Shown here in pieces: positions 23,500 to 30,442 of a DNA stretch of 64,000 nt (its first letter is position 1; every line of letters begins with the position of its first letter). The notes under the pieces are model-generated. The model was not told where the DNA came from. It did not search any database and saw nothing but the letters and a program-made list of their open reading frames with translations. Source of the stretch: JALZEG01 sp046263255 (GTDB lineage: Bacteria; Actinomycetota; CADDZG01; WHSQ01); the NCBI GenBank assembly GCA_046263255.1, contig JBHELD010000031.1, forward strand, positions 62,001-126,000, given 5' to 3'. Made by a program: the position numbers and the translations under genes.

Positions 23500-24027
23500 A
23501 TGCGAGCGATCCGCGGCGGGACCGGGTTTGCCCGGACGACCGCCGCAGCGGCGGCCCTCGGGTTCCTGCTCGTGAGCTGCGGGAGCGGCGGCGACGCCGG
23601 CACCGCCGGCACCGCCGGGCACGAGCACGACCACTCGCACGACGAGGCGGCGGCCGGCTTCTCCTTCGGCTCGCCCGGTGACCCCGGCGAGGCCACGCGG
23701 ACGATCGAGGTCGCCGCGAACGACCCCTTCCGGTTCGATCCCGAGAGCGTCGAGGTGAACGCGGCCGAGACCGTCACGTTCGTAGTCTCGAACGAGGACG
23801 AGATCGCGCACGAGTTCGTCCTCGGTGACCGCGAGTACCAGGAGGCGCACGAGGAGGAGATGTCCTCGGGAGCGATGCACCACGAGGGCAACGCCGTGAT
23901 GGTCGCCCCCGGCGAGACCCGGGAGCTCACGTGGACGTTCCCCTCCGAGGGTGAGGTCCTCTACGGGTGTCACGTCGCCGGCCACTACGACGCGGGGATG
24001 GTCGGGACGATCGAGGTCGCCTCGTAG
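23500..24027 (+). CDS. Cupredoxin-domain lipoprotein with His-rich N-terminus
   Basis: 175 residues. The lipoprotein signal ends at FLLVSC. A short His/Asp-rich stretch (HEHDHSHDE) follows and could bind or capture copper. The C-terminal ~110 residues are a cupredoxin (plastocyanin-like) sandwich with the type 1 copper ligands: His in IAHEF and Cys, His and Met in GCHVAGHYDAGM. It would be a membrane-tethered electron carrier or copper-handling protein on the outer face. A second cupredoxin lipoprotein lies 1.9 kb downstream on the other strand, but no cytochrome oxidase or copper-ATPase gene is in the window. Confidence 0.85.
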   Translation: MRAIRGGTGFARTTAAAAALGFLLVSCGSGGDAGTAGTAGHEHDHSHDEAAAGFSFGSPGDPGEATRTIEVAANDPFRFDPESVEVNAAETVTFVVSNEDEIAHEFVLGDREYQEAHEEEMSSGAMHHEGNAVMVAPGETRELTWTFPSEGEVLYGCHVAGHYDAGMVGTIEVAS

Positions 24028-24042
24028 CCGGCGCCGGCCGGT

Positions 24043-24119
24043 GACCGGACGCGACCCCCTGCGCGACGTGCGACGACCGGGCGCGACCCTCTGCGCGACT
24101 TGCGATGACCGGACGCCGG
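24043..24119. repeat. 32-bp tandem repeat, about 2.4 copies, between two genes
   Basis: Copies at 24043-24074 and 24075-24106 share most bases, and a partial third runs 24107-24119. The repeat fills most of the 109-bp gap between the cupredoxin gene and the next membrane-protein gene. No function could be assigned. Confidence 0.8.
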
Positions 24120-24136
24120 CTGCTCCGCAGCCTTCG

Positions 24137-25207
24137 ATGAACGCGCGCCGCGGCGGCCCGGCCGCCGTCCTCGCGGCCGTGGGAGGCGCTGCGTTCGGTC
24201 TGCTCGCGACGATCGCGGCGGGCGCGGTCGCGACCGCGGGGCTCGACCTGACCGTCCCGGACCTCCTGTCGGTCGAGTCGCCGCCCGACGTCCTCCGCTA
24301 TTCCGTCGTGCTCGGCCTGGGAGGCCTTCGGGTGCCGCTGGACCTCTCCGGCATCACCGGGACCCTCGCTCCCTTGACTTCCGGGGCGGCCGCGTTCGCC
24401 GCCATCGCGTGGGCCGTCGGGACGCGCGGCGCCGTCGCTTCCCGCCGCGTCACGGTCGCCGTCGTGAGCGTCTCGTTCGCGGTCGTATGCGCCGTCGCGG
24501 CCCTGCTGACACGCGGCTCCGGCGGCGCGTCCGCCGGTTGGGCGGGGGCCACCGGCCTCGCCTGGGGCGCGGCCGCCGCGTTCTGGGGGACGTCCGCGCG
24601 CGCCGGCGGCACACGGGAGGGCCCGTCGCGGCGCGTTCTGCTCGGTTGGGCCGGCGGGCTCGCGGCCGCCTGGGCCGGCGCGGGCGCCGTCGTCCTGCTC
24701 GTCCTCGGCAAGATCGACGGCGCGCGCTTCGGCGGGATCGTCCCGCTGATCGTCGCGTTCGCGCCGAACGTGCTCTCGGCGCTGGTCGCGCTCGGCTGCG
24801 GCGCGCGCGTCGAGCTGGGGGAGCACTCGACCGACGGCGCGAGCATCGACGCGCTCGAGGGCGTGGCGCTGTGGGACTGGAACGGAGGCGCGGCCCCCTG
24901 GTACGTGCTCGCGCTGGCCGCCCTGCCGCTGGTGGCGAGCGTGGTGGCGGCCGCGGCGTCGCCCGACGAGTCGCGCCTGCGACGAGGCGTGCGCAACGGC
25001 GTGGTCCTGGGCGCAACGGTGGCGCTGCTCGGATGGGCGGGCTCCTACCAGGCGACGGTACGCGCGTCCGGAGACGCCGCGACGATCCGCGTCGGGATCG
25101 ACGTGGCGCCGGCGTTCCTGCTGGGGATCGCGTGGGGCATCGCCGGCTCGTTCGTAGCGTCGTGGCTGCCCTGGCCTCTGCGCCGCCCTAGGGTGGTCCC
25201 GCCATGA
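24137..25207 (+). CDS. Integral membrane protein of unknown function, about 8 membrane segments
   Basis: 356 residues from ATG 24137. It is Ala/Gly/Val/Leu-rich with hydrophobic segments near 10-32, 68-90, 100-120, 130-150, 170-195, 203-222, 268-290, 300-318 and 330-350, separated by short Arg-containing loops. An extracytoplasmic or cytosolic loop near 225-255 contains ELGEHSTDGASIDAL. No transporter or enzyme signature was recognised; the composition recalls large actinobacterial multi-pass proteins of unknown role. The stop (TGA 25205-25207) overlaps the ATG of a duplicated start of the MBL gene, so the two were probably coupled ancestrally. Confidence 0.65.
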   Translation: MNARRGGPAAVLAAVGGAAFGLLATIAAGAVATAGLDLTVPDLLSVESPPDVLRYSVVLGLGGLRVPLDLSGITGTLAPLTSGAAAFAAIAWAVGTRGAVASRRVTVAVVSVSFAVVCAVAALLTRGSGGASAGWAGATGLAWGAAAAFWGTSARAGGTREGPSRRVLLGWAGGLAAAWAGAGAVVLLVLGKIDGARFGGIVPLIVAFAPNVLSALVALGCGARVELGEHSTDGASIDALEGVALWDWNGGAAPWYVLALAALPLVASVVAAAASPDESRLRRGVRNGVVLGATVALLGWAGSYQATVRASGDAATIRVGIDVAPAFLLGIAWGIAGSFVASWLPWPLRRPRVVPP

Positions 25208-25271
25208 CGAGAACGCTGCTCGCCCACCTCGTGCTCCCGCCGTGACGAGAACGCTGCTCGCTCACTTCGTC
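25197..25271 (+). repeat. 38-bp tandem duplication of the MBL-hydrolase start region
   Basis: The segment beginning 25197 is repeated from 25235 (offset 38 bp) with about four substitutions. The upstream copy still has an ATG (25204) in an ATGA overlap with the preceding stop, but it is closed by a stop after 13 codons because 38 is not a multiple of 3. The downstream copy carries the functional GTG (25242). Confidence 0.9.
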
Positions 25272-25895
25272 GTCGGCCCCCTCGGCTGCAACTGCTACGT
25301 CGTCGGGGACCCGGAGACGAAGGACGCGGTCGTGGTCGATCCCGGCGGCGATGCCGCGCGCCTGATCGCGGAGCTCGACCGGCTCGGCGTGACCGTCACG
25401 GCCGTCGTGGCGACGCACGCTCATTTCGACCACCTGATCGCGGGAGAGGCCCTGCGCGCGCACACCGGTGCACCTTTCTATCTCCACCCGTCCGACCGGT
25501 TCCTCCTCGACTGGTGGTACGAGTCGGGACGGCTGTTCCTCGGCGTCGAGCTGCCGCCCCCTCCCGCGATCGACGCGGACGCGACGGAGGGCCTCGTGCT
25601 GCCGGCCGGCGCGGCGGGGCTCCGGGTGATCCACACCCCGGGCCACTCACCGGGGTCGATCTCGCTCGTCGCGCCGGACGCGCTCTACTCGGGTGACGCT
25701 CTGTTCGCGGGCTCCGTCGGCCGCACGGACCTGCCGGGAGGCGACACGAAGGTGCTCGTCGACGCGATCAGGTCGAAGCTGTTCGCGTTCGACGACGCGA
25801 CGCCGGTGTTCCCCGGACACGGCGAGCCGACGACGGTGGGCGAGGAGAAGGAGCTCAACCCGTTCGTCGGACGGCGGGCGCGCGGCTTCGTCTAA
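25242..25895 (+). CDS. MBL-fold metallo-hydrolase, glyoxalase II-like
   Basis: 217 residues. Zinc-binding motifs appear in order: THAHFDH, HTPGHSPGSIS, YSGDALFAGSVGRTD and FPGHGEPTT. This fits the short glyoxalase II/YcbL subgroup, which lacks the C-terminal glutathione-binding domain. Likely a thioester or related hydrolase in the cytoplasm; substrate unknown. The start codon is GTG in the second copy of a duplicated start region, replacing the ATG of the first copy. The stop overlaps that of the convergent cupredoxin gene. Confidence 0.9.
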   Translation: MTRTLLAHFVVGPLGCNCYVVGDPETKDAVVVDPGGDAARLIAELDRLGVTVTAVVATHAHFDHLIAGEALRAHTGAPFYLHPSDRFLLDWWYESGRLFLGVELPPPPAIDADATEGLVLPAGAAGLRVIHTPGHSPGSISLVAPDALYSGDALFAGSVGRTDLPGGDTKVLVDAIRSKLFAFDDATPVFPGHGEPTTVGEEKELNPFVGRRARGFV

Positions 25896-26359
25896 TAGTC
25901 GTAGTCGTCGGAGCCCTGGTCGTCTTGCCCTGCGCCCCCGGATCCCGCGCCGGACCCGCCGGAGCCGACGACGATCCGGCCCGTCATCTGGCCGGGGTGG
26001 AAGCGGCAGATGAACTCGACGACCGTGTCGTCGTCGGGCGCCTCGAAGCCCACGAGCGCGGTCCCTCCGATGTCGGCGGTGACGTCGACCCGAACGGCCG
26101 ACGCGGTGAACGAGTGCGCGACGTTCCCGGCGTTCACGAGCTCGATCGAGACGCTCTCTCCCGGCGACACCGTGAGCTCGTCGGGGTCGAACGCGAAGTC
26201 CGTCGCCCTTATCGACAAGGGCCCGTCGCCGGCGGGCTCCTCCGCTCCGCCCGCGTCCCGGTCGCGCGGGGGCGAGTCCTGCTGGTCCTCCGGCGAGCCG
26301 CCGCAAGCCGCTGCGGCGAGCACCGTGGCGGCAAGGAGTGCGAGGAGCCGGCGCGGCAT
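25892..26359 (-). CDS. Cupredoxin-domain lipoprotein
   Basis: 155 residues. The signal sequence ends in a lipobox (AAAAC), followed by an acidic Pro/Asp/Gly linker (28-48) and a cupredoxin domain. Type 1 copper ligands are His in VAHSF and Cys, His and Met in CRFHPGQM. A Gly/Ser/Asp-rich tail ends in DDYDY. Ligand spacing (C-x2-H-x4-M) is shorter than in the first cupredoxin at 23500, so the two are not recent duplicates. Probably an outer-face electron-transfer or copper-binding protein. Confidence 0.85.
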   Translation of the reverse strand: MPRRLLALLAATVLAAAACGGSPEDQQDSPPRDRDAGGAEEPAGDGPLSIRATDFAFDPDELTVSPGESVSIELVNAGNVAHSFTASAVRVDVTADIGGTALVGFEAPDDDTVVEFICRFHPGQMTGRIVVGSGGSGAGSGGAGQDDQGSDDYDY

Positions 26360-26363
26360 CGTG

Positions 26364-26606
26364 CTAGAAGATGTAAGGCGGGACCGCGGGAAGGGGGACG
26401 CCGGGATACCTGTCGACCTCCCGCTCGAGCGTGACCCGAACCTGGTCTTCGCGTGCTGCGAGACGGCGGTCGACCTCCCTGAACCCCAGCTTCTGGAGCC
26501 GCTTCAGCTCACCGGCGTGGCTCTTGCGCGGCTTCGCGTCCGGCGCGGTGAGGTAGACGTCGAGGGTGATGCGCTGCGTGACCTTCTTCTGTTTGCCTTC
26601 GGCCAT
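26364..26606 (-). CDS. Small basic protein of unknown function, 80 residues
   Basis: A Lys/Arg-rich soluble protein (KQKKVTQ at the start) with a predicted strand-helix-strand pattern: QRITLDVYLTAP, then a charged helix SHAGELKRLQKLGF, then REDQVRVTLEREVDRYP. The ATG at 26606 has TAACCT 6 nt upstream (leaderless). It ends 4 bp before the start of the cupredoxin gene on the same strand, so the two may share a message. No family recognised. Confidence 0.55.
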   Translation of the reverse strand: MAEGKQKKVTQRITLDVYLTAPDAKPRKSHAGELKRLQKLGFREVDRRLAAREDQVRVTLEREVDRYPGVPLPAVPPYIF

Positions 26607-26612
26607 CGGGCG

Positions 26613-26618
26613 AGGTTA
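26613..26618 (-). promoter_or_regulatory. -10 TAACCT, leaderless start of the 80-residue gene
   Basis: Minus-strand TAACCT lies 6 nt before the ATG at 26606. Confidence 0.45.
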
Positions 26619-26637
26619 ACACCGGGCCGCGTGCCCC

Positions 26638-27600
26638 CTAGATCCACTCCCGGCGCTTGAGGAACACGTAGAGCCCGATCGCGCTCGCCGCCATCAGCGT
26701 CAGCGCGAACCAGAAGCCGAAGAGCCGCCCGTCCTCGGGAACGAGCCGGAAGTTCATCCCGTAGACGCTCGCGATGAAGGTCGGAACCGCGATCACCGCC
26801 GCCCACCCCGTCAGCCTCTTCGTCACCTCGTTCAGCGAGTACGCCTGCTCGGCCCTCGTCAGGTCGAGCACGGCCTGGCTCAGGTCGTCGGCGTTGCGGA
26901 TCTGGTCCCCGATCCTCAGCGTGTGGTCGTGCACGTCCTGGAAGTGCACGAAGATGTCGCCCGGGACGCGCTCGTGCGTCTTCACGTCCTCGATCACCCG
27001 TGCGACCGGCAGCGCGTAGCGCCGCAGCCGCGAGATCTTCTGCTTGACGGAGTAGAGCTGCCGCGACACGGGTGCCCCCGGGTGGGTCAGCACGAGGTCT
27101 TCGAGCTCCTCGACCCTCGCCTCGAGGTCGTCGGCGATCTCCTGGTAGTCGTCGACCACCGCGTCGAGCAGCGTGTGCAGCAGGTACGAGGGCCCCTGCC
27201 CCAGCCCCTGCCGGGCGCGCGCCCACCGCCGCTTCGCCTCCGAGATCGTCCGGTGCGCGCCGGCGTGCAGCGTGAGGACGTACCTGTCGCCGATGAAGCA
27301 GGCGATCTGCGTCGCCTCGAGCTGGTCGTCGACGTGGTCGAGCTGGTCGAGGACGACGAAGACGTGGTCGTCGTACGACTCGATCTTCGGACGTTGCCGC
27401 GTGTTGACCGCGTCCTCGACCGCGAGCGGGTGCAGCCCGAACTCCTCGGCGATCACCGCGACGTCCTCGTCCGTGAGCGTCGAGACGTCCGTCTCCGCCC
27501 ACAACAGAGTGCCCGGCTCGCCGCGGAGGTCGGACACGCGGGCGAGGTCCTCGACCTCTGCCCATCCGCTTTCTGCCGAGTGGCAGATGGCCATGAGCAT
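26638..27600 (-). CDS. corA: CorA-family magnesium/cobalt transporter
   Basis: 320 residues with a large cytosolic N-terminal domain (alpha/beta then long helices around 120-270) and two C-terminal membrane helices. The selectivity signature YGMNF ends the first helix near residue 281, and a basic tail (FLKRREWI) follows the second. It forms a pentameric Mg2+ (Co2+/Ni2+) channel in the cytoplasmic membrane. Both ATGs at 27600 and 27594 are in frame; TATCGT 6 nt before 27600 supports the first. Divergent from the aminotransferase gene. Confidence 0.94.
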   Translation of the reverse strand: MLMAICHSAESGWAEVEDLARVSDLRGEPGTLLWAETDVSTLTDEDVAVIAEEFGLHPLAVEDAVNTRQRPKIESYDDHVFVVLDQLDHVDDQLEATQIACFIGDRYVLTLHAGAHRTISEAKRRWARARQGLGQGPSYLLHTLLDAVVDDYQEIADDLEARVEELEDLVLTHPGAPVSRQLYSVKQKISRLRRYALPVARVIEDVKTHERVPGDIFVHFQDVHDHTLRIGDQIRNADDLSQAVLDLTRAEQAYSLNEVTKRLTGWAAVIAVPTFIASVYGMNFRLVPEDGRLFGFWFALTLMAASAIGLYVFLKRREWI

Positions 27601-27606
27601 GTTTAG

Positions 27607-27612
27607 ACGATA
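27607..27612 (-). promoter_or_regulatory. -10 TATCGT, leaderless start of corA
   Basis: Minus-strand TATCGT lies 6 nt before the corA ATG. Confidence 0.45.
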
Positions 27613-27640
27613 CGGCCAAACATGCGGCGCGAGCTCCGTT

Positions 27641-27646
27641 TACGCT
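27641..27646 (+). promoter_or_regulatory. -10 TACGCT, leaderless start of the class III aminotransferase gene
   Basis: TACGCT lies 7 nt before the ATG at 27654. Both divergent promoters fit in a 53-bp gap. Confidence 0.45.
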
Positions 27647-27653
27647 CGGCGGG

Positions 27654-29012
27654 ATGACGGCGATCGGCAAGAGGGCGCGCGCGGAGGAGATCCTACGGGC
27701 GGAGACGCAGCGGTTCGAGGAGAGGACGCCGCGGTCGCGCGAGCTGTTCGGACGCGCGTCGAGGTCGATGCCGTTCGGCGTCACCTCTTCCTTCCAGGCC
27801 GGGGACCCCTACCCGATTTATCTCGCCGGTGGCCGGGGGAGCAAGGTCACCGACGTCGACGGGCACGAGTACGTGGACTTTCACAACGGGTTCGGCACGA
27901 TGGTCGCCGGCCACGCGCACCCGCGCGTGCGCGCCGCGATCGAGCGCGCGGCGGCGAACGGAACGCACTTCGCGGCCACTACCGAGACCGCGGTGCTGCT
28001 CGCCGAGGAGCTGAAGCGCCGGTTCGGGATCGAGAAGGTGCGCTTCACGAACTCGGGGACCGAGGCGACGATGGACGCCGTGCGGCTGGGCCGTGCGGCG
28101 GCCGGAAAGGACGTGCTGCTGAAGATCGAGGGCAGCTACCACGGGCACCACGACGCGGTGATGTTCTCGGTCGTCCCGACGATGGACTCCAGCGGCCCGG
28201 TCGAGCGGCCGTGGTCGGTGCCCTTCTCGCGCGGGATCCCTGCGGACGCGTCGAACGACACGATGATCGTGCCGTTCAACGACGTGCCCGCGCTCGAGGA
28301 GACGCTGCGGGCGGCCGGCGACCGCATCGGCGCGCTGATCATGGAGCCGGTGATGATGAACATCGGCATCGTGCTGCCGCAGCCCGGCTATCTCGACAAG
28401 GTCAGGGAGCTGTGCACGCGCCACGGCGTCGTCTTGATCTTCGACGAGGTGAAGACCGGCTGCACGATCGCGCCCGGGGGCGCGATCGAGATGTTCGGAG
28501 TGCAGCCGGATCTCGTGTGCCTCGCCAAGGCGATCGGCGGCGGCACCCCGATCGGCGCGTTCGGGGGCCGCGCCGACATCATGGACGAGATCTGCAACGG
28601 CGTCGCGGCGCTCGGGACGTTCAACGGGAACCCGCTCTCGATGGGGGCCGCGCTCGCGACGCTCACGGAGGTCCTGGACGACGCCGCGTACGCGCACCTG
28701 CGCGCGCTCGGGACGATGCTTGCGGCGGGATGCCAGAAGGCGCTGGACGCGGCCGGGATCGAGGCCGTGACGACGGACCTCGGCTGCAAGGGCTCGATCA
28801 CGTTCCGCGACCGTCCGCTCGAGCGCTACCGCGACTTCCAGGGCGTCGACGACTCGCTGTTCGAGGCGTACTGGTGGTGGCTCGTCAACCGCGGTGTCTT
28901 CCAGACGCCGGGCAAGGAAGAGCAGTGGACGCTCTCGGTCCAGCACACCGACGACGACGTCGAGCTCTTCCTGCAGGTGTTCAACGGCTACTGCGAGGCC
29001 CTCGGGGGCTGA
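27654..29012 (+). CDS. Class III aminotransferase, glutamate-1-semialdehyde aminomutase-like
   Basis: 452 residues. PLP-site motifs include FTNSGTEATMDAVRLGR, EGSYHGHHD, LIFDEVKTG and the Schiff-base lysine in LAKAIGGGTPIGAFGG (near 290), with FNGNPLSMGAA for the phosphate. The overall pattern is that of HemL-like enzymes, but the tail is longer than authentic HemL (about 430) and the gene is not among haem-synthesis genes. A transaminase acting on a small amine or amino acid is more likely. Given the polyamine/GABA genes 1.5-15 kb away, it might initiate putrescine or beta-amino acid breakdown; this is a guess. Its last codons form the left copy of a 15-bp direct repeat. Confidence 0.88.
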   Translation: MTAIGKRARAEEILRAETQRFEERTPRSRELFGRASRSMPFGVTSSFQAGDPYPIYLAGGRGSKVTDVDGHEYVDFHNGFGTMVAGHAHPRVRAAIERAAANGTHFAATTETAVLLAEELKRRFGIEKVRFTNSGTEATMDAVRLGRAAAGKDVLLKIEGSYHGHHDAVMFSVVPTMDSSGPVERPWSVPFSRGIPADASNDTMIVPFNDVPALEETLRAAGDRIGALIMEPVMMNIGIVLPQPGYLDKVRELCTRHGVVLIFDEVKTGCTIAPGGAIEMFGVQPDLVCLAKAIGGGTPIGAFGGRADIMDEICNGVAALGTFNGNPLSMGAALATLTEVLDDAAYAHLRALGTMLAAGCQKALDAAGIEAVTTDLGCKGSITFRDRPLERYRDFQGVDDSLFEAYWWWLVNRGVFQTPGKEEQWTLSVQHTDDDVELFLQVFNGYCEALGG

Positions 29013-29402
29013 GGGCCGAAACTGTTGACCGAACAGCTCGCTCGGGGTGGCTACAAGCGGCACCTCGAGGAGAAGATGAACGCGCTTGTCGAAGACGAGA
29101 TATCGCAATGGGAGACTTGTCTCGTACCAAACGTCGTGAGCAAGGCTCTCAGCAACTACGTTCTGCCGGTGCTGAACGTGGCGTTCCTAGTCGTCTCGCT
29201 GTTGTTGGCGAACGAAGCTGCAAACCACGAGCCGGTTCCCCATTGGATCGATACGGCGGCGCCGTGGCTCTCGTGTGGGCTTGTCGTGCTGGTCGCCGTA
29301 GGGTACGTCCAGGCGCTTCGCGCAGCGGAAGACGCGTATGGTGCCGCCGGCGGGTCGCAGGACCGGGATTGATCGGTCTTCGATCTTCCCTCGGGGGCTG
29401 AG
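29000..29402. repeat. Perfect 15-bp direct repeats (29000-29014 and 29388-29402) bracketing a lower-GC segment
   Basis: CCCTCGGGGGCTGAG occurs at the exact 3' end of the aminotransferase gene, including its TGA, and again 388 bp later just before the next minus-strand gene. The 373 bp between the copies has visibly lower GC than its flanks and encodes a 115-residue membrane protein. The arrangement resembles an insertion that duplicated the target (attL/attR-like), though no integrase is present. Confidence 0.75.
29025..29372 (+). CDS. 115-residue protein with two membrane segments, lower GC, probably acquired or a fragment
   Basis: It starts at TTG 29025. The N-terminal ~45 residues are soluble and charged (GGYKRHLEEKMNALVEDEI, QWETCLVPN), followed by membrane segments at about 46-63 and 77-97. 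Codon third positions include many A/T bases (aag, gaa, tta-like, cca), unlike the neighbours. From memory, the GGY(K/R)xxLEE opening resembles C-terminal parts of longer actinobacterial membrane proteins of unknown function, so this may be a fragment of one. It lies entirely between two perfect 15-bp direct repeats. Confidence 0.5.
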   Translation: MTEQLARGGYKRHLEEKMNALVEDEISQWETCLVPNVVSKALSNYVLPVLNVAFLVVSLLLANEAANHEPVPHWIDTAAPWLSCGLVVLVAVGYVQALRAAEDAYGAAGGSQDRD

Positions 29403-29407
29403 ACGTT

Positions 29408-30418
29408 TCAGCCGCAGCCCGGCGGCGTCTCGTCGAGCGGCCACCTCTCCGTGTGGTCCTGGTAGACGATGTAGACGAACGAATCGTCGCCCGGAACCAT
29501 CCAGAGCTGTGGCGGCCCGTAGAGATGCCTGAGCAGCGTGTCGCGCGCGCCGGACGGGAGGTGCGCATCGGCGCGGAAAGCCTCGCTCGTCGCCGCGTCG
29601 CCGAACGCGTTCTCGGGATCGCGGACGTAGATCCGGGACGCGCCCTCGCTGCTGCTCCCCAGCGGCCATCCCAGGAGCAGGTCCGCCGTGTCGCCCCCGT
29701 AGCACCCGCCGGTGCGCGTCATCACTACGTCGAGGCGGACGTCGCACCCGTCGGCGGTGTGCCACCGCTGCAGGTAGCCGGCGGAGTAATCGGGCTCCAG
29801 CGAGAGGTCCGTCGCCTCTTCGTCGTCGCACGTGATCGTCGTGAGCGGCTCGCGGAACCGGATCGACCGCACGACCTTGCGCGCCGCGGCCGCGTCCGCC
29901 GCGGACGCGTCCTTCCCGAACCAGACGTGGAGGCCGAAGTTCGACTGCCCCCTCACGCATAGCGAGAGGAAGCGGCGGGGCGGAGACCCGTACTCGCCGC
30001 GGACGACCTCCGCCCGCCCGAGCCTCAGAGGTGTCTCGGTCGTCTTCCTGCAGACGATCGCGAGCCTGATCGATTGCGACAGCTCGAGCGCGACCGCGTG
30101 CGCGGGGACCTGCCGGAAGTCCCACGCGCCCGTCTCCGCCCGCCGCAGGTCCGGGTGGGCGAAACGGTGGCGGACGTTCGACAGGACGGCTCCTTCGTGC
30201 GTCGCCAGGCCGACGGGCGCGTCGAACGTCTGGACGTGCCAGCCCGGAGGATGGCGCCACGACCACGGCAGGTCCGGATGGGTGAACGTGATCCATCCGT
30301 CCGCGGGGTTCGGCCGCGGCGGCGGGGGGCGCTGCGAGCGTGGGCCCTCGGCGGCCCCCGTGCACGCGCACGCGAGGAGCGCGACGCAGACGACGGGCAG
30401 CAGGAGTCTCCGCACCAC
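29408..30418 (-). CDS. Lipoprotein of unknown function, 336 residues
   Basis: It starts with tandem GTG codons (30418/30415). The signal sequence ends in a lipobox (LLACAC), and a Pro-rich linker (RPPPPRP) follows. Two repeated-looking mixed domains carry FTHPDLPWSWRHPPGWHV early and an even scatter of Cys residues (IVCRK, LSLCVRG, TITCDD, DGCDV, GGCYGG, PPGCG), suggesting disulfides outside the membrane. The W-x-P-W/PPGW opening is the pattern of small exported PsbP-like or MOG1-like domains, offered only as a lead. It sits just downstream of the potC gene and in the same orientation, but a 24-bp gap and different theme make an operon link uncertain. Confidence 0.6.
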   Translation of the reverse strand: MVRRLLLPVVCVALLACACTGAAEGPRSQRPPPPRPNPADGWITFTHPDLPWSWRHPPGWHVQTFDAPVGLATHEGAVLSNVRHRFAHPDLRRAETGAWDFRQVPAHAVALELSQSIRLAIVCRKTTETPLRLGRAEVVRGEYGSPPRRFLSLCVRGQSNFGLHVWFGKDASAADAAAARKVVRSIRFREPLTTITCDDEEATDLSLEPDYSAGYLQRWHTADGCDVRLDVVMTRTGGCYGGDTADLLLGWPLGSSSEGASRIYVRDPENAFGDAATSEAFRADAHLPSGARDTLLRHLYGPPQLWMVPGDDSFVYIVYQDHTERWPLDETPPGCG

Positions 30419-30442
30419 CCCGATGATGCCGCTCCGGCGGGA

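Noticed and set aside
23355..23930. A 191-codon minus-strand frame
   Set aside because: Antisense to the cupredoxin gene; Ser/Pro/Thr-rich and crosses the AT-rich promoter island.
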